DNA from: Mucilaginibacter gracilis
GTDB taxonomy: Bacteria > Bacteroidota > Bacteroidia > Sphingobacteriales > Sphingobacteriaceae
DNA length: 64,000 nt
Assembly (NCBI RefSeq): GCF_003633615.1
Contig: NZ_RBKU01000001.1
Location: forward strand, 434,001 to 498,000
Direction of reading: 5' to 3'
Shown here: piece by piece, positions 55,113 through 63,338 of the stretch
How the letters are laid out: the number at the start of each line of letters is the position of its first letter
Numbering within the stretch: position 1 is the stretch's first letter
Notes under the pieces: generated by a model
What the model was told of the DNA's origin: nothing
Seen by the model: only the letters and a program-made list of their open reading frames with translations
The model's database searches: none
Translations under genes and position numbers: made by a program

Positions 55113-56270
55113 TTATTTAGCTATAACTGTTACCCTCCTTTCGTCTGTTATAAAGCGCACTTTGTCTACTAACTCTATATTTTTAAGCAAGCTTGTTAAT
55201 CCTTTTGAGCGGGAGTAGTTGCCATCGAAATTGATGCTGCTCATATCGCCTTTAAAAACAACATCTACATCGTACCACCTTGATATTTTACGCATAATAG
55301 ATGTAATATTTTCATTGTTAAACAAAAACATTTCATTTTTCCATGCCATCACTTCGTCAATATTAGCCTGTTTAACATTTATGGGTTGGGCAAAATTATT
55401 AACTGCCATTTGTCCGGGCTTAATAAAGGTTTCTTTGTTTTGATAATTTATTTTAACCGAGCCCTCAAGTAAAGTTGTGCTGATGGCTTGTTCGTCCGCG
55501 TAAGCATTAATGTTAAAGTGAGTTCCTAAAACTTCAACCACCTGCTTGCCATTTACATCTATTTTAAATGGCATATTTTTGTTTTTGGCTACTTCAAAGT
55601 AGGCTTCGCCTGTTATACTAACTTTTCTTTCGTTACCCGTAAACGTGCCTGGGAATGTTAATACCGACGATGAGTTTAACCAAACTTTGGTACCATCGGG
55701 CAGGGTAATATGGTATTTGCCACCACGTGGTATAGCAATGGTATTTAATGCATTACCGGCAAGCTGGCTATTAGCCTGGTTGTTGTTTTTAATAACTATA
55801 CCGTTTGCCGATTTTGATATGGCGGTATTGCCTTGTTTACTTAAAACACCGTTCGGGGCATCGTCAAGTGTTATGGTGTTTCCGTTAGCTAAGGTTAGTA
55901 CCGCTTTGTTTGTACCCGGCCCTATATCAGTTTTTACAGGATTAGTATTTTGAACCGCATTAACGGCAACATGATGGCTTTGCGTATTTTTAAGGTAAAT
56001 GCCGAGTATTGAGAATACAAGCACGGCCGCGGCTGCGTAAAGCCAACGAGATATTTTAAAAACCCTGGCTGCGGGTTGCTCAAGGTTAGCTTGCAACTTG
56101 GTGTATAATAAATTTTTTAACCGCTCTTTATCGGCAGCACTCCAATCTTTCTTATTTGCTGCATTTAATTCGGCGGCATCCTGGTACTTTTCAATCAAAA
56201 TTTCTTCTTCGGGCGTGCTTAAGCCTTTAAAATATTTTTCACACAAGGAAAGATATTGATCTTCAGTCAT
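55113..56270 (-). CDS. FecR-type anti-sigma factor
   Basis: This 385-residue inner-membrane protein has a cytoplasmic N-terminal helical part (1-72) that would hold the sigma factor, then a membrane helix (about 73-95; WLYAAAAVLVFSILGIYL). The periplasmic FecR domain (about 185-290; PRGGKYHITLPDGTKVWLNS and GEAYFEVAKNKNMPFKID) follows, then a C-terminal secretin/STN-like DUF4974 domain (about 315-385). It should receive the signal from the STN domain of the neighbouring SusC and release the ECF sigma. It lies 130 bases before susC and is divergent from the sigma gene. Confidence 0.94.
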   Translation of the reverse strand: MTEDQYLSLCEKYFKGLSTPEEEILIEKYQDAAELNAANKKDWSAADKERLKNLLYTKLQANLEQPAARVFKISRWLYAAAAVLVFSILGIYLKNTQSHHVAVNAVQNTNPVKTDIGPGTNKAVLTLANGNTITLDDAPNGVLSKQGNTAISKSANGIVIKNNNQANSQLAGNALNTIAIPRGGKYHITLPDGTKVWLNSSSVLTFPGTFTGNERKVSITGEAYFEVAKNKNMPFKIDVNGKQVVEVLGTHFNINAYADEQAISTTLLEGSVKINYQNKETFIKPGQMAVNNFAQPINVKQANIDEVMAWKNEMFLFNNENITSIMRKISRWYDVDVVFKGDMSSINFDGNYSRSKGLTSLLKNIELVDKVRFITDERRVTVIAK

Positions 56271-56522
56271 TAATAATTGTATTGAAAAAGGGTATAATTT
56301 GGTTTACACCTATATAGATACGTAGCCGCTGCGGCACACACATAAAAATAAAAAATATTTTAATTGGGGTACAGGTAACCGTTTAGGCGCTGTTTGCAAA
56401 ACTGTAAATAAAGCAACTATGGCTAACAGCTTTTGCGTATCTGTTGCAGCAAAGCTTTTTTAACTAACAAAATAAATTTTTAATAAATAAATTGTAATCC
56501 ATAGCTTTAGCGCATCAATTAT

Positions 56523-57110
56523 ATGCCGCATATTAATGTAACAGACTCAGAGCTATTTGAGGCTATTAAACTTAATAACCAAAAAGCGTTTAACCAACTA
56601 TTTGAACGACACTGGTTTAAAGTTTATAGCGTGGCCTACCGTTATGTTAAAAACGAAGAAGATGCTTTAGAAATAGCTCATGATATTTTTTTGAATATCT
56701 GGAATAAACGGCAACAGCTTAGTATCAATTCGTTTAAAAGCTATGTAATTACCGCTGCCGGGTATCATGGCATACGTAAAAGGCAAACAACAGCAAAATT
56801 GGCAGTACAGTACGTTGAGGATTATGATAACCTGCAACACGAGGCACTCTCCAGTTCACAAAACCAGGGCGAATGCAATATAGATGAAAAGGAAATTAAC
56901 GAAACCGTTGAAACTTTATTGAACAACCTGCCAAGAAGATGCCGCGAGATATACCACATGAGCAGGAAAGAAAACCTATCGATAACGGAAATAGCCGAAA
57001 AATTAGGAATTTCTAAACGGACGGTTGAAAATCAATTAACTACCGCTTTAAAACATTTGCGCACAGCCCTAAAATATTATATCATCCTGATAGTAATAGC
57101 AAGCCGCTAA
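56523..57110 (+). CDS. ECF-type RNA polymerase sigma factor
   Basis: This 195-residue protein has region 2 at about 12-80 (FNQLFERHWFKVYSVAYRYV and ALEIAHDIFLNIW) and region 4 at about 135-185 (LPRRCREIYHMSRKENLSI, then the helix-turn-helix KLGISKRTVENQLTTALKHL). The short hydrophobic C-terminal tail (YYIILIVIAS) is common in Bacteroidota ECF factors paired with FecR. It is divergent from the anti-sigma gene with a 252-base spacer, so the regulator is not co-transcribed with its inhibitor. It probably drives susC and the downstream genes. Confidence 0.93.
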   Translation: MPHINVTDSELFEAIKLNNQKAFNQLFERHWFKVYSVAYRYVKNEEDALEIAHDIFLNIWNKRQQLSINSFKSYVITAAGYHGIRKRQTTAKLAVQYVEDYDNLQHEALSSSQNQGECNIDEKEINETVETLLNNLPRRCREIYHMSRKENLSITEIAEKLGISKRTVENQLTTALKHLRTALKYYIILIVIASR

Positions 57111-57234
57111 ACCTGTTAAATGATTGATTGCCAAACAAGGCGATTTTATAATTTGCAATTGCTATTGGAGCCTGTACGAAAAAGCTTTTTGGAAAGATTA
57201 CCGATATTATTGAGTTATTCGGGATTTACAGCAC

Positions 57235-58566
57235 TCATAACCGCCTCGTAATCTGATAAATCATTACCGAATTTCCACCTTTGTCTTTTCGGCCTTGTGC
57301 GGTTACTATCAGGTACTTGTCGCTTTGGTCAATCACCATACCAACCGGGTAAGGGTCGGCGTTAATAGAGCCTATATTTTTCATATCCGCTGTGCGCACA
57401 ATACTTATTTTGGATTCCATGTTGGCATTGGCAAAAAGATAAGCCCCATCGGCAGTAACCGTAATAGTACGGGCTCCAAGGCCGGTAAAAGCAGTTTGCC
57501 AGTTGTGGTAAGCCGAGTTTTTTTTGCCCTGCCCTGCCAAAAAGTAGTCGAGAATTTCCTTCCATTTTGTTTTCTCAACCATGCCGTCTTTGTTAGAGCT
57601 TAAAAAAAGATAATCGCCATTAATAACCAGGTGGCGTACATTATTTTTTGTACCGTAAACAGTACCCAGGTATTTTTTGCTTTGCGTGTTAAATACCGCT
57701 ATGCCGCCGCCGCCCATGCGGCCAACAAACAGGTAATTGCTATCTGGCGTAAAAACCGTTCCGCGCAGGCAAAGGCCACAATCCTGGTCGCGGTTAATAA
57801 GGGCACCTTTTGTAAAATTAAGATTGAGGCGATAATCAACCACAAAATGGGCCACATAATGAAACTTCATAGGGTCGCCGCTGCTAATATCAACCAAATG
57901 CACTGTATTATCGCCCCAGTTAGTTATGGCTATATACTTATCATCGGCCGAGCAAGCCACCATTTTGGGCAGCGGGGCCGTAGGCATTACCCGCACTATT
58001 TTATCGCTATCCACATCAACAATGGCTATAGCCGATGGCTCGGTGGCCAGTTTATCATAATCACGACGGTAATAGGGTATCCACAGGTACTTATTATGGT
58101 TTGACAGGCACATCTCCACCGGCTTACCTGTAAACACATTAGGGCGCACCTTATGTGTTTGGAAAGCATAACCCGGGAAATTGGTTTCTTTAAAAAGCGA
58201 TGTATCGCGACCGGAAAACGAATGCTTTATTTCGGCTATTTTAACAAAATTATTATTCATGTTGTAAACCGTAGTAGTGCCACCCTCCAGGTTATTAACA
58301 TATAACTTTTTTACAGTACTGTCGTTCAAACTCTTCTCCAGTATCAATACCGATTTAGGCGAATTGATAGACCTATCGTAAACATCACGAGCGTTGCGCG
58401 TAACCGCGTTATAGCTTTGTATACGGCCCACCAATTGTAAACTCACATCTCCGTTGCCTACCGATGATGTACCCATCTTAACCTTTGGAAATTGCTTTAC
58501 AGTTTGCGAAAAGGCCAGCCCATAAAACAGCATAAAAAAGGCAGCAAGCAGTATACTTTTGTACAT
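57235..58566 (-). CDS. Exported beta-propeller protein of the YncE/surface-antigen type
   Basis: This 443-residue protein starts at the ATG at 58566 (MYKSILLAAFFMLFYGLAFS, signal peptide); the 18 residues available upstream are not signal-like. The mature protein shows repeated four-strand blades with SAIAIVDVDSDKIVRVMPTA, KYIAITNWGDNTVHLVDISS, NYLFVGRMGGGGIAVFNTQS and KYLIVTAQGRKDKGGNSVMI. No enzymatic residues are recognised. A CGLC pair in the middle could form a disulphide or bind a ligand. The function is unknown. It is convergent with the sigma gene. Confidence 0.7.
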   Translation of the reverse strand: MYKSILLAAFFMLFYGLAFSQTVKQFPKVKMGTSSVGNGDVSLQLVGRIQSYNAVTRNARDVYDRSINSPKSVLILEKSLNDSTVKKLYVNNLEGGTTTVYNMNNNFVKIAEIKHSFSGRDTSLFKETNFPGYAFQTHKVRPNVFTGKPVEMCLSNHNKYLWIPYYRRDYDKLATEPSAIAIVDVDSDKIVRVMPTAPLPKMVACSADDKYIAITNWGDNTVHLVDISSGDPMKFHYVAHFVVDYRLNLNFTKGALINRDQDCGLCLRGTVFTPDSNYLFVGRMGGGGIAVFNTQSKKYLGTVYGTKNNVRHLVINGDYLFLSSNKDGMVEKTKWKEILDYFLAGQGKKNSAYHNWQTAFTGLGARTITVTADGAYLFANANMESKISIVRTADMKNIGSINADPYPVGMVIDQSDKYLIVTAQGRKDKGGNSVMIYQITRRL

Positions 58567-58706
58567 AAGGCAGGTATTTGGGCATGAATATAAAAAGAAT
58601 TTAGCACTTGGCAATAGCAAAGGTGCCAGAAAGAGGACGGCTATTGAATATTAAAAATCAATCTACCAGCTTTTATTGCACGCTATTATTAAATCATCAA
58701 AATAAA

Positions 58707-58738
58707 TTTGGCGAATCAAAAAATGTAAACTACATTTG
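58707..58738 (+). promoter_or_regulatory. Promoter of the membrane protein/Xre pair
   Basis: TTTG (58707-58710), exactly 20 bp of spacer and TACATTTG (58731-58738) are a textbook Bacteroidota promoter. The ATG of the first gene lies at 58744, only 5 bases after the -7 element, so the mRNA should be leaderless or nearly so. Confidence 0.85.
58721..58737. promoter_or_regulatory. Operator palindrome overlapping the -7 element
   Basis: AAATGTA-AAC-TACATTT is a perfect 7-bp inverted repeat with a 3-base centre; its right arm is the -7 box itself. Size and position are right for a dimer of the Xre-type repressor encoded second in the same unit, which would block polymerase directly. Confidence 0.7.
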
Positions 58739-58743
58739 TCATT

Positions 58744-59163
58744 ATGGAAATTAAAGTTTACAAAAAAAGAGGGATGAGGCTATTGCCTAACTCTTTTAAA
58801 ACAGTTGGGGTGATAGTCGTCCTAACATCGTTTACCGTTGCGGTTTTAATTAAATGCCTTTGGCCTCAGTTTGGAATAGATATCATGCCCTTGCTGCTCA
58901 TCGATCTCATCATTATCGGGCTATTCCTGATATCGATATCAAAAGATAAGATTGAGGATGAGCGGATCATGTTTATCCGGTTAAACGCTATGGCATTCGC
59001 CTTTGGTTTTGCAACTATATATACATTGGTAGCCCCTTTTGTTCCCCCAATGTTTGGCGATTTAATCAAAGATATAACCGGGCAGGTAGTGATAATGAAT
59101 ATGCTCATGATGTACCTCATTTGGTTTTGGCTGCTAAAACGCACAGGTAAAAATGAAAAATAA
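58744..59163 (+). CDS. Four-helix membrane protein paired with an Xre regulator
   Basis: This 139-residue protein has four hydrophobic helices at about 19-42, 48-66, 80-100 and 112-132, and a conserved-looking cytoplasmic loop KDKIEDERIMFIRLNAMAFA. Similar DUF2178-type proteins are encoded next to small Xre regulators in many bacteria and archaea, with unknown function. Its end overlaps the regulator gene by 11 bases, so the two are translationally coupled and presumably act together. Confidence 0.75.
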   Translation: MEIKVYKKRGMRLLPNSFKTVGVIVVLTSFTVAVLIKCLWPQFGIDIMPLLLIDLIIIGLFLISISKDKIEDERIMFIRLNAMAFAFGFATIYTLVAPFVPPMFGDLIKDITGQVVIMNMLMMYLIWFWLLKRTGKNEK

Positions 59164-59353
59164 GCTTAAAGTTGAAAGAGCCAAATTAGATATGACACAA
59201 CAGCACCTGGCCGATGCCGTAGGCGTATCCCGCCAAACCATCAACTCTATAGAAGCAGGTGGCTACACCCCGTCAACCATATTGGCGCTAAAAATTAGCG
59301 GCATTTTTAAGCTAAGCGTTAACGAGATATTTTTATTGGAAGAAGGCGACTAA
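59153..59353 (+). CDS. Small Xre-type helix-turn-helix regulator
   Basis: This 66-residue protein is a single HTH domain: MKNKLKVERAKLDMTQQHLA, ADAVGVSRQTINSIEAGGYT and the C-terminal KLSVNEIFLLEEGD. Such YozG-like regulators bind short palindromes as dimers. The palindrome over the promoter of its own unit is the obvious candidate site, giving negative autoregulation. The overlap with the upstream membrane protein suggests the partner senses a signal and controls the repressor. Confidence 0.9.
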   Translation: MKNKLKVERAKLDMTQQHLADAVGVSRQTINSIEAGGYTPSTILALKISGIFKLSVNEIFLLEEGD

Positions 59354-59442
59354 GCTTTACCTGCAATATATTAAATATTGCCGGCTAAACCGTTTAGCTC
59401 ACAACATTACTACCGGGATACGTAGTGTTAAGTTAATAGTAC

Positions 59443-59491
59443 TAAGTCTTGAGTCAAAAGTTAGATTATTCTTTTTTTGACTCAAGACTTA
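59443..59491. repeat. Perfect 17-bp inverted repeat between convergent genes
   Basis: The arms TAAGTCTTGAGTCAAAA (59443-59459) and TTTTGACTCAAGACTTA (59475-59491) are exact complements around a 15-base loop rich in T. It may terminate both the Xre gene and the opposing kinase gene, although no T-run follows the arms on either strand. It is the same kind of word-based palindrome as those in the ribosomal spacers. Confidence 0.85.
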
Positions 59492-59561
59492 ATGCTAAAG
59501 ACTATCCGCCATTACACCATTAGCATCACAGTAGTGATGTTTAACAAATAACATATGGCAC

Positions 59562-61628
59562 CTACTGTGCCAGCGGCAACGAAAAATAAAACGTTGTGCC
59601 TTTTGGAGCGTTGCTTTCAAACCATATTTTGCCGCCTTGCTCCTCAATAATTTGTTTAGATATATATAAGCCGAGGCCAAAAGCTTCTTCGCCCGATGTG
59701 CCCTGGCGTTTTGCATCTGTGGAGAGCTGAAATATCTTACTTTTCAGCTCCTCGGGTATGCCAATACCCTCGTCGGTTATCCCAATCCTAACCTCGTTTT
59801 CGTCGCGTTCCCATTTTACATGGATGGTTGTATTTGCCGGACTAAATTTTACTGCATTAACTATCAAATTATTAAGTACGCGCCATACCCTGTCGCGGTT
59901 AATATGAACAAGGCAGCTATTTCCCTCTTCAAATAAAATTTTCTGCTTCTTTTCGCCCGCACGATATTGCAACAACGCAACACTTTCTTTAAGCAAGTCG
60001 CTTAAATCAACATTTGCTTTTTTTGTTACCTCTACCGATTTATTAATTTTAGCCGCAAGCAAATCATAAATAAGCGTATCCAAATTTTTGCTGGCCGCTT
60101 TAATTAATTCCAGCATCTCAATATCTTCGGTTGTGCGGCCCTCATCTTCTGTCATCAGCGAGCTAATGCCATAAATAGCGCTAATAGGGTTTTTTAAATC
60201 GTGGGCCACCACACGCATTAAGTGTGCATGTTCGTGGTTGCTAATTTCAAGGGCATCCAAAGTTATTTCAAGCTGCCTGTTATGCAGTGCCGATTGCTTT
60301 GCATTGGCCCTGGCCTGCCTTGAGCTTTTAAACGTGAGGTACAATATGGTAGCGGCCATAAGGCAGGTAATAATAGCAACAAACAAATACAAGCTTTTAA
60401 GTTGGTTTTGCTTCTTTAGGTCCTGAAGGTCAAACTGCCTGCGCAGCAACTCAAACTCCTTGCTAAAGTCTGATGCCATGAGATTTATATTGGCCAGTTT
60501 AAGCGCATTTTTTTGCGCTATGTACAACTGCAATAAATGATAAGCTTGTTTAGGTTGCCCGGTGGCGTTTGCATATGATGCTTGCAACATAATTAGCTGT
60601 AACTTATCAATCACTTCGGGTAAGCTATCTTTAGCTGCTTTAATTTGTTGCAATACTTGCGCTGCCTTTGGCAGTTGGTTGGTTTTAACATAAAGTTCGG
60701 CAAGTTTTACCTGCGTTACCAAGGCATCGCCGGTAGCGTAGCCTGGCTTACTGTTAATGCTAATGTCGGCCTCAAATCGTTGCTCGGCCAATTTTATGTC
60801 CCCCCTTGCAAAATTAACCGATCCTAAATTTCCTAAAACCACGCCGCGGGCTACGTCTGCGTTCATTTTTTGCTGCGGTGTTTTAGGATGTACACTGCTG
60901 ATGGCTTTTAACGCCTTATGAAAATAAAACTCGGCACTATCCAGCCTCCCGCTTTTATAATAACAAATGCCAACATTATCAAAAATACCCTGCACCGAGT
61001 AAAGCGTAGCCGAATCGGTATAACAAACCAGCAATGCATTTAACGCTCTTTTATTAAAGTCGGCAGCATCCAAAAATCTGCCCTGCCCATAGCTAATATT
61101 GGCAAGGCGCGTATAAAAATCAAACTGAAACACTGCGTTATCGCAATGCGGGTCGTTTGGTGGTATGGTTGTTTTAGCTTCGTAATAATCAAGGTAGGCC
61201 GCATTAAACTTACCTTGGGCAAACAAAATGTCGCCACGGTCTAAATGGGCCTCTGCTAAAAGTAAACTATTTGCTTTTTCGGTAGCTCTTGGCTGCAAAA
61301 CCAACAGCATGCTATCAACATATGCTAATGCTTTGGTATAATTGTGGTTTTTAGCCAGGTAATATTTACGGTAATAATCGTATTTAAAATACAGATCCTG
61401 CGGCCCAGCGTAGGGCAACAATCGGTATTCCGTTTCAATATAAGCAAGCGCTTTTTCGGGATCGGTATTAAATATTTCGTTGGCCCTGGCGTTTACCGGT
61501 TTCAAAACAGCCGCATGGTTAATATTTTTATCGGCAAAAAAACCACAAGAGCATACCAGCAATAAAAGCAATATGCAGGCACTAATGCGGCACGTTAAAC
61601 CAATAGTTTTATTAAGGGCGTTGTTCAT
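59562..61628 (-). CDS. TPR-containing sensor histidine kinase
   Basis: This 688-residue protein starts at the ATG at 61628; a GTG six codons upstream is possible. The N terminus is a signal-like helix with a weak lipobox (VCSC, Cys28). TPR-type helical repeats fill about 40-380, for example NVGICYYKSGRLDSAEFYFH and GNLGSVNFARGDIKLAEQRF. A membrane helix at about 400-420 is followed by a coiled linker, His476 (RVVAHDLKNPISAIYGI) and the ATP-binding domain (LNNLIVNAVKFSP, FGLGLYISKQ). This is a common Bacteroidota design with an extracytoplasmic TPR sensor. No regulator is attached or adjacent. Confidence 0.92.
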   Translation of the reverse strand: MNNALNKTIGLTCRISACILLLLLVCSCGFFADKNINHAAVLKPVNARANEIFNTDPEKALAYIETEYRLLPYAGPQDLYFKYDYYRKYYLAKNHNYTKALAYVDSMLLVLQPRATEKANSLLLAEAHLDRGDILFAQGKFNAAYLDYYEAKTTIPPNDPHCDNAVFQFDFYTRLANISYGQGRFLDAADFNKRALNALLVCYTDSATLYSVQGIFDNVGICYYKSGRLDSAEFYFHKALKAISSVHPKTPQQKMNADVARGVVLGNLGSVNFARGDIKLAEQRFEADISINSKPGYATGDALVTQVKLAELYVKTNQLPKAAQVLQQIKAAKDSLPEVIDKLQLIMLQASYANATGQPKQAYHLLQLYIAQKNALKLANINLMASDFSKEFELLRRQFDLQDLKKQNQLKSLYLFVAIITCLMAATILYLTFKSSRQARANAKQSALHNRQLEITLDALEISNHEHAHLMRVVAHDLKNPISAIYGISSLMTEDEGRTTEDIEMLELIKAASKNLDTLIYDLLAAKINKSVEVTKKANVDLSDLLKESVALLQYRAGEKKQKILFEEGNSCLVHINRDRVWRVLNNLIVNAVKFSPANTTIHVKWERDENEVRIGITDEGIGIPEELKSKIFQLSTDAKRQGTSGEEAFGLGLYISKQIIEEQGGKIWFESNAPKGTTFYFSLPLAQ

Positions 61629-61961
61629 GCAAACTGTATTATCCACTATTTGGCTACTGTACGTTATTTTTAATAAAATTTTATATTGTTAACTGCTATT
61701 TAAGGCAAAATATTAACATGCAAGATAAAATTCAATAACAATTTTAATATAACATCAAAAAAATTACTTAGCCGCCGGAAAGCTACAAAATTTATTATCC
61801 TTAGTTACCGCAAAAATTAAATTTGAATAATACTTTTTTTAACACTACAATTAAAAAATGCTGTGGCATAAATAGCTAACCACCAATATAAATAACAAGG
61901 CATAAAAAAAGGGAAGCAGCGTTTGCCATTCCCTTTAATACAGAGCTAAAAAATCAATTGC
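61629..61961. other. Spacer upstream of the TPR kinase, with a terminator
   Basis: This is very A+T-rich and has no gene. The only clear signal is the terminator of the next gene at 61911-61938. No consensus promoter for the kinase was found on the minus strand. Confidence 0.6.
61911..61938 (-). terminator. Terminator of the DUF4142 gene
   Basis: The arms AAAGGGAA (from about 61910) and TTCCCTTT (to about 61938) pair over 8 bp with a 13-base loop. On the minus strand the stem is followed by TTTTTTT, the standard terminator form, 24 bases after the stop codon. Confidence 0.85.
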
Positions 61962-62549
61962 TTACTTCATGCTACTGTGTATTTTATTAATAGCATCAAG
62001 ATGCATTTGTACGGTAGGGGCCGTTGTTTCTGCAAAAGCTTTAAGGTCGGCATCTTTACCGTCTTTAGCTTCATCTTGCAATAAGCTCAATGTTTTTTTA
62101 TGGCCGTCAACCATAGCATCAACGTAAGCCTTGTCAAAATCGGTACCGCTAAGTTTGCTTAACTTATCCATCTTTTTTTGATGGGTAGAGTCAACAGCAG
62201 CAGGCAGGGTAATGTTTTTTGTTCTGGCAATAGCCATCAATTGGTCGTTAGCCTTACCGTGGTCGGTAACCATCATGGTAGCAAAATCTTTAATAGCCGG
62301 GTTTGCAGTTTTAGTAAGTGCAAGTTTACCCAACGCAACCTCGGCCATACCGCCGGTGGCAGCCGCAGTAGCAAATTTAGCATCATCATTAGTTACAGCA
62401 ATACCGCCGGTATTCATGGCGTTAGTTGTAGTGTCTTTAGTTTTGTTAACACTATCGGCCGTTTCTTTTGCATCTTTAGGATGGCTGTTGCAGGCCTGTA
62501 ATGTGTACATAGCCCCCGCAATCATTAATAAATAACTTAATTTTTTCAT
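61962..62549 (-). CDS. DUF4142 lipoprotein (ferritin-like helical fold)
   Basis: This 195-residue protein has a lipoprotein signal (MKKLSYLLMIAGAMYTLQAC, Cys20). A Thr/Asp/Asn-rich linker (about 22-50) leads to the DUF4142 four-helix domain: DDAKFATAAATGGMAEVALG, FATMMVTDHGKANDQLMAIA, DKAYVDAMVDGHKKTLSLLQ and TAPTVQMHLDAINKIH. The conserved His and acidic residues on these helices resemble a metal-binding bundle, but the function is not established. It is a single-gene unit with its own terminator. Confidence 0.9.
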   Translation of the reverse strand: MKKLSYLLMIAGAMYTLQACNSHPKDAKETADSVNKTKDTTTNAMNTGGIAVTNDDAKFATAAATGGMAEVALGKLALTKTANPAIKDFATMMVTDHGKANDQLMAIARTKNITLPAAVDSTHQKKMDKLSKLSGTDFDKAYVDAMVDGHKKTLSLLQDEAKDGKDADLKAFAETTAPTVQMHLDAINKIHSSMK

Positions 62550-62897
62550 GGTTGTTGTTTTAATTTATAGTTAACAAAATCAACACAACTAAGTTTTTAA
62601 TTAATTTTATTAATTAATATTTGTATTTTAACGCTTCCTAAATGCTTTGTAACCCTATGCGGTTTATAAACTAAAATTGTTTACCTTTGTAGCAACGGAA
62701 CACCAATATGCTTCTTTTATTACCCATCCGCTAACCAGCTTTTTTTGGATCAGGATCTTTTTTTTCTCTTTGCTCATACCGTTACGCACAGAAAACTTAA
62801 ATATAATCTATCCTAATTTAACGTACCCGCGTTTGCAAGCTTAGCACAAAAGGTATTATTGTACAGAAGTTCATTTTTAAAATTAAAATACAGAACT
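62550..62897. other. Divergent regulatory region with a long leader before the small basic protein gene
   Basis: There is no gene in this region. TACCTTTG at 62682-62689 fits the -7 consensus for the plus strand, but no -33 at the normal distance is seen. If used, it gives a leader of about 200 bases before the ATG at 62898, including the pyrimidine-rich run CTTTTTTTCTCTTTG near 62758-62772. Long leaders are typical of cold-shock mRNAs. Confidence 0.45.
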
Positions 62898-63083
62898 ATG
62901 GCTAAATCTCAGGCAACCTTCATGAAGAAGCAACTCGAAAAGAACAGGCAAAAAAAGAAAGAGGAAAAAGAAATGCGCAAGCAAGAACGCGCACAAAACT
63001 CTACAGGCGGTGGCCTGGATAATATGATGGCCTATGTTAACGAGTTTGGCGAAATTACCTCAACCCCACCCGAAAACAAATAA
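62898..63083 (+). CDS. Small basic protein conserved in Bacteroidota
   Basis: This 61-residue protein starts at the ATG at 62898 (MAKSQATFMKKQLEKNRQKK); 13 residues of open frame upstream do not look conserved. The first half is a Lys/Arg/Glu helix likely to bind RNA, and the second half has NMMAYVNEFGEITSTPP. From memory, closely similar short proteins are encoded next to or fused to cold-shock domains in Bacteroidota, but no cold-shock domain is present here. The function is unknown. A long leader precedes it and a terminator-like stem follows. Confidence 0.65.
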   Translation: MAKSQATFMKKQLEKNRQKKKEEKEMRKQERAQNSTGGGLDNMMAYVNEFGEITSTPPENK

Positions 63084-63097
63084 TCCTTAAAAAACAC

Positions 63098-63141
63098 ACA
63101 AATAAAGCCGCGCAAATTTAGTTTTGAGTGGTTTTATTTGT
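63098..63141 (+). terminator. Weak terminator after the small basic protein gene
   Basis: The arms ACAAATAAA (63098-63106) and TTTATTTGT (63133-63141) pair over 9 bp, with CTTTATTTT directly after. The loop is long and the stem A+T-rich, so efficiency is doubtful. Confidence 0.5.
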
Positions 63142-63286
63142 CTTTATTTTAAAACTTATATACCCAGGTATTAAGTTTAACTTTTAAATTGCCAGCCCCA
63201 CCCGGGCTTAGATTATCACGGCAGACTTCTCATTGGATTACTTCGCTCCAGCATATTTTGGGTTTGTAATAACCCCACAAAAAAAA

Positions 63287-63306
63287 GGTAAACATTACTG
63301 CTTACC
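63287..63306 (-). terminator. Probable terminator of the desaturase gene
   Basis: On the minus strand GGTAA...TTACC forms a short stem directly followed by TTTTTTTT, 32 bases after the desaturase stop. The stem is only 5 bp. Confidence 0.5.
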
Positions 63307-63338
63307 TCTCTCTTATAAATATCTCAAAAACAGTATTG

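Noticed and set aside
59153..59353. The Xre gene as an antitoxin
   Set aside because: It overlaps a four-helix membrane protein typical of DUF2178-like partners, with no toxin family feature, and it has its own operator-like site.
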